NCBI GenBank assembly: GCA_039583875.1
Contig: CM077167.1
Location: 149,747,010-149,811,009 of the forward strand
Source: Platanthera guangdongensis
Lineage: Eukaryota > Streptophyta > Magnoliopsida > Asparagales > Orchidaceae
Reading direction: 5' to 3'
DNA: 64,000 nt
Shown here: piece after piece, positions 21,988 through 33,487 of the stretch
Layout: each line of letters starts with the position of its first letter
Numbering within the stretch: the stretch's first letter is position 1
Program-made: the position numbers and the translations under genes
The notes under the pieces: generated by a model
Seen by the model: only the letters and a program-made list of their open reading frames with translations
Told to the model about the DNA's origin: nothing
Databases searched by the model: none

Positions 21988-22855
21988 GGCCTTTCTCCTT
22001 CAACAGAAATAAGGATTGATCAATTGAAGTTCTACACAGATATCGATCAACATAAAAAGAAGAAGACCTTTGATAGAAGATCTAAGAAGTTGGAGAGAGA
22101 GAGAGAGCTCCATCTAAGAAGAGCAGTTGCTGAACCAGGCTGCAAAGAAAGATTCAGATTGAGATCTGAATCTTAAGTCAGAAGCTGATTGAAGATCAAC
22201 TTCACAGGAGATTCAACCCTACTGAGTTCAAATTCAAGAAGCTTTGAAGAAATCTAAGAGAGGTTGATCTCTGCCATCAAGTTCTTCCAAGAACTCATTA
22301 AGAAGCCATCCATCCCTTCTCTCTCTATCTGGGTGGTGGTTAATTACTTTGTAAACACTATTTTTGTAGGATCTATATAGATCTGAGATTGTAAGCCTGT
22401 GTTATAAAGGCTGAGTGTAGGAGAGTAAATTCTCTGAGTGGTAGTCCTTGTCGAAGGCTGAGGTAGGGCTGTGAGCCTGAGTTATAGGAGATTGTGATCT
22501 CTGAGTGTAGGCCTTGTTGAAGGCTGAGGTAGGGCAGATTCCCTGAGTTGTAGGAACCTGGTTTGGGTTCTGAGCTGTAAGATCTGAGGATCTGAGGGGA
22601 AGTGCAGAAGTTAGGCCGAATCTAGTATACTGCTAGATCGACGAAGGGGGAAAGTGGATGTACCCAGACCTTGGGGAACCACTATAAAAATCTGTGTGCA
22701 CTCTGTGATTGTTTGTTTCTGTGTTTGCTGTGCTGTGTTAGCAGTAGAATTTCCAGTTTATTAGTAGTTAACTGAACAACTTGTCTGCCTTAAAAGAAAA
22801 ATAGGAATTACACCATTTCACCCCCTCCAGGTGGTTAGACTCTAATTCTTTCAAG

Positions 22856-22870
22856 TGGTATCAGAGCCAG
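22856..22870 (+). promoter_or_regulatory. Primer-binding site of element C
   Basis: TGGTATCAGAGCCAG two bases after the LTR end. It is complementary to the 3' end of initiator-Met tRNA, the usual primer for copia elements. Confidence 0.93.
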
Positions 22871-22934
22871 GTTGCTCAAAGAAGGACATAATAGTCTTAG
22901 TGAGATCCTTAAGGCAGAATCAAGAATCAAGAAA

Positions 22935-24860
22935 ATGGGTTCAGATGAAAATCATAAGGAGCTGGGTTCTATGAAATTACCCATATGCAGAAAGGAAATA
23001 TTTGGCATCTGGAAATAAAGGGTCAGGCTGTTTATGGAGGCTTCTGATCCAAGGATCTACATTACAGTCAAGGAAGGTCCTTATGTTCCAATGAAGGTAT
23101 CAATTCTGGATGCAAACCAAAGAATTCCCAAGGATTATTCAGAGATGACCAAGGATGAGATCATCTTGGCCACTATGGATAAGAGAGCCCAGAACATCAT
23201 AGTGAGTGTCATTGATGATGCAAACTTTCCGAATTTGATTCACTGCAATTCCTCCAAGGAAATGTGGGATACTTTAATAGTCTACATGAAGGGTTCTGAA
23301 GAAGTAATACAAGATAGAAAATCTATGCTAAATCAGGAATATGAAAGTTTCAGACAAGGAAAGTCTGACAGTATAACTGAGTGCTATAAAAAGTTCTATA
23401 GAATATTGAATGAGTTGATGTCCTATGGGAGAATCTTCAGTACTTATGAACTGAATGATAAATTCCTAAGATCCTTGACAAAGGATTGGGACACTAAGAG
23501 TTGTGCCATTAGGGAAGTGGCCAAACTAGAAGATATCTCTCCACCAACCTTGTTTGGAAAACTACTGTCATATGAGATGCAGCTAATGACAAAGAAAGAG
23601 GAAGAGAAAAGTGCAAAAGGTGAGCATAGAGAAAAGTCTGTGACCTTCAAGGTTGAAGCCACTAAGAAAACTAGGAGGATGTCTCCATCACCTCCTAAGA
23701 TTGTTGCTGAAACTGCTTCAGAAAATTCAGACATTCAGAATTCAGACAGCAGTGACTCTGATGAAGATTTTGCTGTATTTACAAGACAGTTTCAGAGATT
23801 CCTGAAAAAGAAGAAGTGAAAGTCTAAGCCTTCCATATCTCAGCCAAAGGATGAGTATTATCAAAAGAGGAAGTCATCCAGGAAAGACAGAAGCAGATCT
23901 AAGCCAAGCAAGTCTTCAACATCAAAGATAGTTTGCTACTGCTGTAACAGGCTTGAACATGTTATGGCTGAGTTTCCAGATAAAAGAAACGAGACTGCAG
24001 ATAAAAAGAAGAGTCAACACCAGAGCAAGAAGGAGAAATCCTTTGTTGCTAAGAAGGAAAAGACCTTGTCAGACCAATCTACTTCAGAGTCAGAATCTGA
24101 AGCTGAGGCCTACATTGGTCTATATGCAGCAGATGAAGAAGAAGATTTTCTCCAAGTGCTGAACTCAATATATGAACAAGAAGACCATCAGTGCAAGGGA
24201 CTGATGGCTGTGTCAGAAGAAGACAAGTGTCAGGATCAGCCTGGTCCTAGTAAGGTACAATGTCTTTCTAGCATTTCAGATTGCAGTACTGAGTCAGAGT
24301 CAGCAACATCTACATCAAGTGATGTGGATGGGTCTGAGTCTGAAGGTGATATTCATCAGTTGATTGATGAATATGGAGACTTGCTGCAGGCACTTAAGAA
24401 GAGCAAAAACTTGGCCAAATCTACGGCTAAGGAAATTGCAGATCTTAAGATGGCTGCATTAGATTCAGAGAATTTGCTGGATCAAAAACTGAATGAGATT
24501 GCCAGATTGAAAAACATAACTGTTATTCAAATGGGCACAATCACATTCAAGAATTATCAGATTAGAAATCTGGAGGTTAGGCTTCAGAAAGAAAAAGAGA
24601 TTGAAGCTAGTTTTTCTAAACCTAAATAAGTATTACACTTGATTGATGAGTTTGTACCTCAAAAGGGTAAGGCTGGGTTAGTGTTTAAGAGAACAGCATG
24701 GACTGCTAGGCCCAAATCTAAAGGCAAAGCCCCAGCTCAATACAAGAAGCCTGTTGTAGACAATTCAGCTAGGGTTGTACCTAAACAAAGGTACAACAAG
24801 TTTGAGTGCTGGTGTTGTGGCAAGGTAGGCCACTTTACCTTAGATTGTTGGAACAACTCC
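22935..24860 (+). pseudogene. gag of element C
   Basis: Capsid gene opening at ATG 22935 (MGSDENHKELGSM), 65 bp after the PBS and aligned with B's start. An in-frame TAA at 23016 interrupts it almost at once; further stops are TGA 23817 and TAA 24627. The capsid region is followed by an acidic Ser/Asp stretch and a first CCHC knuckle near 23933-23975 whose last Cys is Phe (CYCCNRLEHVMAEF). Then come a coiled coil (LIDEYGDLLQALKKSK) and a second, intact knuckle (CWCCGKVGHFTLDC, near 24808). All parts lie in one frame, which continues into pol. Confidence 0.88.
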
Positions 24861-26580
24861 AGTGTCAAGAAGAGTAGCAATCTGTCTGCTAGAAGAGATA
24901 CAAGCAGATTTGCTAAAATTCAGACTAACTTGCACCAAGGACCCAAAAGTTATTTGGGTTCTAAGGTTAAGTAATCTGTGTTGCAGGTGAGTCCAAGTTG
25001 CCATGCCCCAATATGGTACTTGGACAGTGGATGTTCCAGGCACATGACTGGAACAAGGGGGTTGCTGAAGGACTACACATCTATCATGGATGGCCCTAAA
25101 GTAACCTTTGGTGGTTCTGAAAAAGGAATCATCAAAAGATTTGGTAACATTTCTAATAACCAGATTACTATCTCTCAAGTAGCCTATGTGAAGGGTTTGA
25201 AACGCAACCTTATAAGCATAAGTCAGTTGAGTGATTTAGGATATGACATTTCATTTATTAAGAATAGATGTCATATTAAAAGGTCAAGTGATCAAAAGTT
25301 CATATTGACATGATATAGAAAGAGAAATGTTTATTGTCTTAACTTTGAGTGTGAGAACAATGGTTCTCCTATTTGTCTTGTAGCTGATGAGAGAGCCTCT
25401 CATTGTGTTAAATGGCACAAGAGGCTGACCCATCTTAACTATAAGACTATTGACCAACTCTTTAGCAAAGAGTTAGTGAGGAATGATCCTCAAGTTAACT
25501 GTATAAAGGATGAGATATGCTCAGCTTGTCAAAAAGGCAAGCAGACCAAATCCACCTTTCATAGCCTTGAAAACAAGGATTCAGTGAGGTGTCTATACCT
25601 CTTGCATATGGATCTATTTGGTCCTATGCCAGTTCATAGTATAGGTAGGAAGGTCTACACATTTGTGGTGGTAGATGACTATTCTAGATATTCCTGGGTG
25701 TTCTTTTTAAGACAAAAATCTGAAACCCCAAGTGTCTTATATAGTTTTGTTAAACAAATTCAGAATGAGTTGGACAGTATAGTGGTCAAAATCAGAAGTG
25801 ACCATGGTACTGAATTTCAGTCTGAAAGTATGATAAGACTGTGTGAAGAATTTGGGATTTTTCAAGAATTTTCCTCACCTAGAACACCACAGCAAAATGG
25901 TATTGCTGAAACGAAGAATAGAACATTGATAGAGGCTGGTAGAACTCTATTGAGTGACACTTCTCTCTCAGAATATTTCTGGGCTGAGGCAGTGAACACT
26001 GCATGTCATGTGATTAATAGAGCTACTATCACCAAGAGCCACAAGAAGACTCCCTATGAGATTGTGAAGGGCAGAAAACCAAACTTATCCTATTTTAGGA
26101 TCTTTGGTTGCAAGTGCTATATACTTAACAATGGCAAGTCTTATCTAACTAAGTTTGCTGCCAAATCCCAAGATGAGATATTTGTTGGGTACAGCAACAA
26201 TAGTAAGGCTTATAGGGTCTACAACTTGATTACTCAAGTTGTAGAAGAGTCAATATATGTTGTCTTTGATGAAACAAGACTCATTAACAGTGAATTTCCA
26301 AGTAGTTCTTACAGTTCTACATGTATAAATGAGAGAATGGACAAGCTTACCATTACAGAAGATTCTACTGCAACTCAGCAAGTGGAAAATGGTGGGTGCT
26401 GTCTAGGGGGAGTACAAAACTCTCAAGATGCTGAAGAAAACTGAGAGGTGCAGCTTAATGAAGTGGCTGGAGGTGTTCAACCTGAATATAGACTACTTAC
26501 CAGCTAATAGACACTTAAAGGATCATCCAACAAGTCAGATAATTGGTATCCAAGACAAGGAGTGCAAACAAGAAGCAGGA
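24861..26580 (+). pseudogene. Protease-integrase of element C
   Basis: In frame with gag. The protease keeps its catalytic triplet (DSG at 25023-25031, WYLDSGCSRHMTG). The integrase shows the zinc-binding pattern (KWHKRLTHLNY ... CSACQKGKQTK) and core residues in HMDLFGPM, IRSDHGTEF and [17 protein letters not shown]. In-frame stops are TAA 24972, TGA 25311 and TGA 26442, with a short local frame slip at about 26505-26560. Catalytic motifs are better kept than in B, consistent with a younger copy. Confidence 0.88.
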
Positions 26581-28148
26581 ATCTGAGCACAGTTCTTTGC
26601 TCCAGCTTTCTATCCCAAGTGGAACCAAAGAAATTTGAAGAAGCTATTCTAGACCCACATTGGATTGATGCTATGCAAGAGGAGCTGAATCAGTTCAGAA
26701 GATGCAAGGTCTGAAAGTTAGTTCCTAAACAAAAAGACCACAACATCATTGGAACAAAGTGGATCTTTATGAACAAATTGGATGAGAATGGGATCATTGT
26801 GAAGAACAAAACAAGACTTGTTGCAAAAGGATATAGGCAGGAAGAAGGTATTGACTTTGATCAAACCTTTGCCCCAGTAGCAAGACTGGAGGCAATCAGG
26901 ATGTTCCTTGCTTATGCAACATATCAAGGTTTCAAGGTATTCCAAATGGATGTGAAATCAGCATTCCTGAATGGAAATTTAAAATAAGAAGTCTATGTAG
27001 AGCAGCCCTAAGGTTTGGTTGATCCTCTCAAACCTGATTATGTTTATAGACTTAGGAAAACATTGTATGAGTTGAAACAAGCCCCAAGGGCTTGGTATGA
27101 AACCCTGTCTAGTTTCCTCATTGAGAACAAATTCTCAAGGGGGAAAATAGACAAGACTCTATTCCTGAGGGAATCCAAAGGAAAGATTATCCTAGTCCAA
27201 ATATATGTTGATGACATAATATTTGGGTCTACTGAGAGTAATCTTTGCAGAAAGTTTGCAAAACTTATACAAGGAAAATTTGAAATGAGTAGTATGAGAG
27301 AACTTTAGTTTTTCTTGGGTCTCTAAGTAAGAAAAACTGAAGATGGCTTGTCCATAACTCAGTCTAAGTTTACCCTGAAGTTAATAAAGAAGTATGGTAT
27401 GGAATCATCCACTACCATGAGAACTCCTATGGGGTCAAGTGTGTCTCTTAGCAAAGATGATGCAGGGAAACCTGTAGATGAGACTTTGTATAGAGGGATG
27501 GTTGGCTCCCTTTTATATCTGACTGCTAGTAGACCAGATATCATGTATGCTACATATGTCTGTGCTAGGTACCAATCCTGCCCTAAAGAATCTCATCTGA
27601 TTGCAGTCAAAAAGATTTTGAGATATCTTAAGGGAACACCTAATCTAGGCCTTTGGTACCTTAGGAATGAAGATTTTCTACTGACAGACTATTCAGATGC
27701 AGATTTTGTAGGTTGCAAGGAATATAGAAAAAGTACTACAGACACCTGTCAATTTCTAGGTGGAAGACTAGTGTCTTGGAGCAGTAAGAAGCAGCCTAGT
27801 GTGGTAATCTCAACAGCTGAGTCAGAATATGTTGCTGCAGGAAGCTGCTGTGCACAACTTTTGTGGATTCAGCACCAGCTAGAAGACTATGGTATTCAAG
27901 TAAGTAGAACACCTTTGCTTTGTGATTCTACAAGTGCAATTTCTATTGCTAATAATCCTGTTTCACATAGTAGGACTAAGCACATAGAAATTAGATACCA
28001 TTTTCTTAGAGAACATGTAGAAAAAGAGGACATTTCACTAGAATATGTCAAAACAAATTATCAAATTGCTGATATGTTTACTAAGCCTCTAGATGAAACT
28101 AAATTTAATAAGTTTAAAATTGAATTAGGAATGTTAAACTTAGAATAG
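26581..28148 (+). pseudogene. Reverse transcriptase-RNase H of element C
   Basis: RT begins around FEEAILDPHWIDAM and shows [46 protein letters not shown] and the intact YVDD box at 27204-27215. RNase H follows (STAESEYVAAGSCCAQLLW, DSTSAISIANN, ADMFTKPLDE), ending at TAG 28146. Stops occur near 26712, 26985, 27009 and 27306. It makes cDNA from the element RNA. The frame is the same as gag. Confidence 0.9.
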
Positions 28149-28172
28149 TTTAATAAAATTGGCTAAGTAAAA

Positions 28173-28626
28173 TAGTGTCGACATAATGAGTAGTCTGTGT
28201 CGACACATAGAAGTGGTGTCGACATTCCAGAGAAATGATGTCGACACATCTAGAAAGTTAGTGTCGACACTTCAGAGAAATAGTGTCGACACATCTAGCG
28301 TAGGTGTCGACACATCTAGAAGTGGTGTCGACACTTAGGTTCAATACAGATTTCGTCGAGTGAAGTATCGACTAATCGTTGAACGCAGATGTATAAGTGT
28401 CGACACATCATAATTGGTGTCGACACATAGAAGTCAAGACCGTTGTCGAGACTTAAGTAGTCAGTGTCGACACATTCTGTGATTGTTGACGCGCCTTTTC
28501 ACCTTCATTTTAGAAAGGTATAAATAGGTTCTCAACATTATTTGTCGACACACTCTCAATAGTTTCGAGACCAAAACTTTGTGTCGACATCTCTCTCATC
28601 TAAATTCAAGATTTCTCAAAACCCTA
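28173..28626 (+). promoter_or_regulatory. Putative internal promoter of C: palindrome array plus TATA box
   Basis: Directly after pol, eight exact GTGTCGACAC palindromes plus variants (28175-28590) surround TATAAATAGG (TATAAATA at 28519-28526), about 100 bp before the ORF3 ATG at 28627. Element B has the same layout. The array resembles that of the LTR, which also precedes a TATA box. That both the palindromes and the TATA box survive in two separately inserted copies argues for a real function. Promoter activity is inferred. Confidence 0.65.
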
Positions 28627-31376
28627 ATGACGCCTAAGCTTGAAGAGAACGTCAATGAAGGATATGAGTTAGTACGCAACGCATTTGACCATGCGGAACC
28701 AGAAATTAAAGAGATAGTAACCCTAATTACTGAGAATAAGTTGGAGTATCTAGTTTCTAAGCCAACCAAAATTTGGAAGAAGGAAGTACTCGAATTCTAT
28801 GGTGCAGCTACGTTGGATTCTACTGGACTCAAGATCAAGCCTGCAGTTCATGGTGCGAAAGTTAAACTGACTATGAAGAGTTTAAGGAAAGTTCTACAAC
28901 TACCTAGAATTCAAGAGGAAGTAGAAGTGACCTTTTCCAAGACAAGGGAAGCACTTCAATGGTGTGGATTGGATCCCACCATGAAGATTGGATCCTCAAT
29001 GAATAGAAAAGGAATTAATCAGCAAGCCAAATTCCTTTCAGAAATAGTTGGCAAGGTTATACTCTACAAGCCAGGGGGGGGGGGCATGATAAAATTGCTG
29101 CCCATATGTTCAGTTTAATGACCAGAATAATCTTCACACTAAACACTGATTGGTCAGCAGTGATTTTTGAAAAGGTTAAGGAAAGCATTAAGAAGCCCAA
29201 TCTGGGTAGGATAATGAGTCTTTACTTGGCTGGAACTATTCCAGAAGTAATGAACCAAGCTGCTGGTTCTAAAATTAACCACATGAGGAGGATGGACATT
29301 AGGATTATCTCAAGATGGGATAGGGTCCTCACTAAGGACATGCATGATGTAGAGAGGCAAGAAGTTCCTGAGAAATCTACACCACAAGAAGTTCCTGCAC
29401 AAGACCCTGTAGATGGAGCACAAGTGCAGGGGGAGTAACCATCTGCTATCCCCATCCATCAGGATCCACTCTAGGGGGAGCCTCAACATGAGGAAGTGCC
29501 AACTCACCTGGACAGTGAAATGACAACTCGAACTATACTTGAGGTAATACATGAAGTAAATCAAAAAAATTTTAATACTGAAGATGAACTCTTAAATGCA
29601 TCTTTGATTGATATTGACCAGACAACTTAGTTAAACAGTCAACCACAAGATGTTATCTTAGAAGATACATCTGTTGCAGCTGATGCTCCAGAGATCACAG
29701 TGCTTCTAGTTCCTACTCAATAAGAGTTTACCTTAGAAGAGCTGTTTCCTGATATTGAGGGGGAGCATGCTGCTTTTGAGGGGGAGAAAACTGCTTTTGA
29801 GGAATTACAAGTTGATCTTGAGGGGGATCAGGTAGAAACTCAGGGGGAGAAACCAAGAACTGAGACTGAGGAGCAAAGGACTCAGGGGGAGCTACCTAAG
29901 ACTACACAGGACTTGCCTCCTAGTCCAAAGGATAGAGTAGAGATAGCCAGTGCCTCTGCATCTGAGGATGAAGAAGCTTCAAGAGCTAAGAAAAGGAAGC
30001 TCATGGTCTTCAAAAGAAGGAGTCAAAGCTACAAGAAGGCACTATAAATAGTTGCTCCACAGCCTGCCCCAACAGCTGATTACAGCTCATTGTTGGTGGC
30101 TTTGCAGATCAAAATGGATGAGCAAAGGAAGGCTCTAGAAAAGTATATGGATGAAGAACATAAGTCACTTCAATTTGATCTGGCTCAGGATATAAAATCT
30201 ATAAGATTTGAAGTGAATCAGAATAAGAAAGAAATGACTGATTGTTTCCACAAGGGTGGAAATGCTGTGGTTTATCTAGCTACTCATCGGGAAAATATAA
30301 AGACTCAAGTGGATGATATGGCTGTCAAACAAGGATATGTTCTGGAGAATCAGATTAGAATGAATGATAATCTGACTGCCTCTCATAATGCAATTGTTAT
30401 AGAACTGAAAAATGTTGCAACAGCCCAGCCTGCTGATAAGTCTACAACCAAGCCAAAGTTTAATAAGGAGAAGTTTGATAAGAACTTCCAGGAAGGCATA
30501 ACTGCTGTCAAAATAGCTATTGAGCTGTCTAAAAAGACTATTTCTGACCTGCTACTAAAGTTAAAGGGATTTTATAAGGATGGTGTCAATTTTTTGGATG
30601 AGCAAATCAGATTTCAAAAGGATGATCTTAGGGATCATGTGGCTAGAGAAGTCATAAAGGGGGAGAGAGTATTAGTCAAAGCTGGATCTGACCATGCTAA
30701 ATGGATTTCCAATAGCATCAGAGCCACACTTGGATATCCACCCCTTTGTGATGATGACAATGTGGCTGAATCTGGTATACATCATGCTGTTTTTGGAGGT
30801 GAGCAAGCTGAAGTTGCTCAAGTAATCTATCCTCCAGCAGATTTTGAGATGATTCATCATGAAGTACAATCTATGTATAGTCCTCCTGAAGGTAATAAAA
30901 ATATTACTCTTGAGAAAGTAGACAAGCCTGTACCAGAGGCAGTATTGAAAGAGCAAGAAACTCTATTGTCCAAGAAAAGATTTAGAGAACAGGCAGAGTT
31001 AAAGCCAGATTTTGAGCAGTGGACCCCAACATCTAGGAATATCATCCTGACTGCTTGGAAAGCTGTGAAGGACAATACCCTAGAAAGGGGCAAACGGTAC
31101 TCTGAACAAGAGTGGAGAAAGCATGAAGCCGGGCAAGAGGCTATTGTACAGTATAGAAGAAAGGCAAAACTTGGGAAGCTACCTCCTAATGCACAGGAGC
31201 CTAGCAAATATTTCCCAAAGCCTTATCATTATTTTGAAAGACAAAAGATAAGGGCTGAAGAACTTAAGAAGAAAGATCTAAAGGGCAAGAAGCCTGCAGA
31301 TGATACAGATACTCCAGTTCAAGCCAAGATTCAATCAGACAAGGGCATTGTCATCAAGGAGCCAGAGCAGCCTTAG
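28627..31376 (+). pseudogene. ORF3 (post-pol gene) of element C
   Basis: About 916 codons from ATG 28627 to TAG 31376. The N-terminal domain (~200 residues, IWKKEVLEFY at 49-58, LRKVLQLPRI, EALQWCGLDPT) resembles, from memory, the 'putative plant transposon protein' family. A G-run at 29076-29085 causes a frameshift. The acidic middle carries repeated GGGGGAG tracts. A basic AKKRKLMVFKRR signal lies near 29985-30020. Long helices follow (KMDEQRKALEKYMDEEHKSL), then YFPKPYHYFERQKIRAEELK and a Lys-rich tail. Stops lie near 29436, 29472, 29628, 29720 and 30045. There is no signal peptide or membrane helix. Confidence 0.78.
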
Positions 31377-31629
31377 ATTAGATTTACTAGATTTTATCAC
31401 AATGTAAAATTTAGTGTTTAAAATCTATGTTAACTTCTATTAAAGAAACTTTTGTATTTGAAGCAAAACATGATTAATGCTTGTTCTGTGTTAGCATTAT
31501 TATTATTCTGTGATGATTTGTTTTATATGTTTTGTTTAAAGTATTTACCCTGTCATATAATATTGTTATACATCATAATGTGTATTTGTTATGAATGGTG
31601 TATATCATTAACTAAGGGTTATGACTTCT
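31377..31629 (+). other. 3' untranslated stretch of element C
   Basis: AT-rich, non-coding, between ORF3 and the polypurine tract. It ends TATGACTTCTCC just before the tract. Confidence 0.6.
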
Positions 31630-31645
31630 CCAAATAGGGGGAGAT
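31630..31645 (+). promoter_or_regulatory. Polypurine tract of element C
   Basis: CAAATAGGGGGAGAT directly before the 3' LTR start TGTTGGG. Further GGGGGAG copies lie upstream in ORF3 (29428-29890). Confidence 0.9.
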
Positions 31646-33482
31646 TGTTGGGTACATTGGAAAATGTGTACCAGATTTGAAGAAGCCTCACCCTACTCAA
31701 TGATATGCATCAAGGTGTATTTGTTGTGTTTTGAGTTTATATGTGTAGGTTAAGTAATTGCAGGAAATGCAGAAAAATTTCTAAGTCAATGTGTCGACAC
31801 CTAGAGAAGCAGTGTCGACACTTATGAAGGCTTGTGTCGACACTGGAGAAAAGCTGTGTCGACACTTGGAGTTAGCTGTGTTGACACCAGGAAAGGCTTT
31901 GTCGACACCAGGAAAGGCTTTGTCAACACCAGAAGGAATTGTGTTGACACCAGGAGGCAGTGTCGACACACAGAGAAGCATAGTCGACATCAACTGTGTC
32001 GACACCTAAAGGCAGTGTCGACACAAAAGAATACTTAGTCGACATCAAATGTGTCGACACATAGAGGCAGTGTCGACACACAGAAGTATTTATCAACATC
32101 AGCTGTGTCGACACACAGGACTTGTGTCGACACACATCAAAGCTTCAACAAAGTTAAAGAGAAGAAGTATTTATGTCGACACACTGAGGCAGTGTCGACA
32201 CCTAGAAGATATTGTCGACAACAAATATGTCGACACTCAGGACTTGTGTTGACACATGAAAAAATTTCAACAAAGTAAATTTGTATGAAGAATAGAAGTG
32301 ACCGTGTCAACACCACAAAGGCATGTGTCGACACATTCTACAGAAGGCTGTGTCGAGAAATATTAACAACAATAAAGGAGTTGTGTCGACACCACCAAGG
32401 CATGTGTCGACACTTAGTGCACTTGTGTCGACACTCAGTCTATTTGTGTCGAAACTTAATGAAGATCAGTCTCGACACTTTCAGACAGAGACAGTATTTC
32501 AAGAAGTGATTGGATGATTTGACAGCTGCCATTTCAACCGGTCTACTACAACTGTCAGAGCTGTCAGAAGTTTGTTAGAAACCGGATCAGCCGGTTACCA
32601 TGGAGGAAGACTATATAAAGGCCTTTCTCCTTCAATAGAAAGAAGGATTGATCAATTGAAGTTCTACATAGATATCGATCAACACAAAAAGAAGAAGACC
32701 TTCGATAGAAGATCTAAGAAGTTGGAGAGAGAGAGCTCCATCTAAGAAGAGCAGTTGCTGAACCAGGCTGCAAAGAAAGATTCAGATTGAGATCTGAATC
32801 TTAAGTCAGAAGCTGATTGAAGATCAACTTCGCAGGAGATTCAACCCTACTGAGTTCAGATTCAAGAAGCTTTGAAGAAAGCTAAGAGAGGTTGATCTCT
32901 GCCATCAAGTTCTTCCAAGAACTCATCAAGAAGCCATCCATCCATTCTCTCTCTATCTGGGTGGTGGTTAATTACTTTGTAAACACTATTTTTTGTAGGA
33001 TCTATATAGATCTGAGATTGTAAGCCTGTGTTATAAAGACTGATTGTAGGAGAGTAAATTCTCTGAGTGGTAGGCCTTGTTGAAGGCTGAGGTAGGGCTG
33101 TGAGCCTGAGTTGTAGGAGATTGTGATCTCTGAGTGTAGGCCTTGTTGAAGGCTAAGGTAGGGCAGATTGCCTGAGTTGTAGGAACCTGGTTTGGGTTCT
33201 GAGGTGTAAGATCTGATGATCTGAGGGGAAGTGCAGAAGTTAGGCCGAATCTAGTACACTGCTAGATAGGCGAAGGGGGAAAGTGGATGTACCCAGACCT
33301 TGGGGAACCACTATAAAAATATGTGTGCACTCTGTGATTGTTTGTTTCTGTGTTTGATGTGCTGTGTTAGCAGTAGAATTTGTAGTTTATTAGTAGTTAA
33401 CTGAACAGCTTGTCTGCCTTAAAAGAAAAATAGGAATTACACCTATTCACCCCCTATAGGTGGTTAGGCTCTAATTCTTTCA
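31646..33482 (+). repeat. 3' LTR of element C (1837 bp)
   Basis: Starts TGTTGGGTACATTGG and ends ATTCTTTCA, followed by the GATTC duplicate. It has fewer units at the start of the palindrome array than the 5' LTR and an extra unit near 32050-32080. Confidence 0.95.
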
Positions 33483-33487
33483 GATTC

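Larger units (their letters stand above)
21011..22853 (+). repeat. 5' LTR of element C (1843 bp)
   Basis: Runs from TGTTGGGTACATTG to ATTCTTTCA. Order: short unique start, palindrome array (21156-21835), promoter with TATATAAA at 21980-21987, then a transcribed leader with repeated CTGAGTTGTAGG-like words and a CACCCCCT stretch near the end. Confidence 0.95.
21011..33482 (+). mobile_element. Copia (Sirevirus-like) element C, complete
   Basis: A full 12,472-bp element: 5' LTR 21011-22853, PBS, gag-pol, palindrome array with TATA, ORF3, PPT and 3' LTR 31646-33482. It is flanked by a perfect GATTC duplication (21006-21010 and 33483-33487). It is the plus-strand sister of element B. The two LTRs are nearly identical by eye and differ mainly by CpG transitions and by gain or loss of palindrome units, so it is the youngest large insertion here. 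It sits inside the LTR1 repeat array of D. Confidence 0.95.

Noticed and set aside
28627..31376. Calling ORF3 an envelope gene because of its place after pol
   Set aside because: No signal peptide, membrane helix or glycoprotein-like part is seen in two copies; the position alone is not enough.
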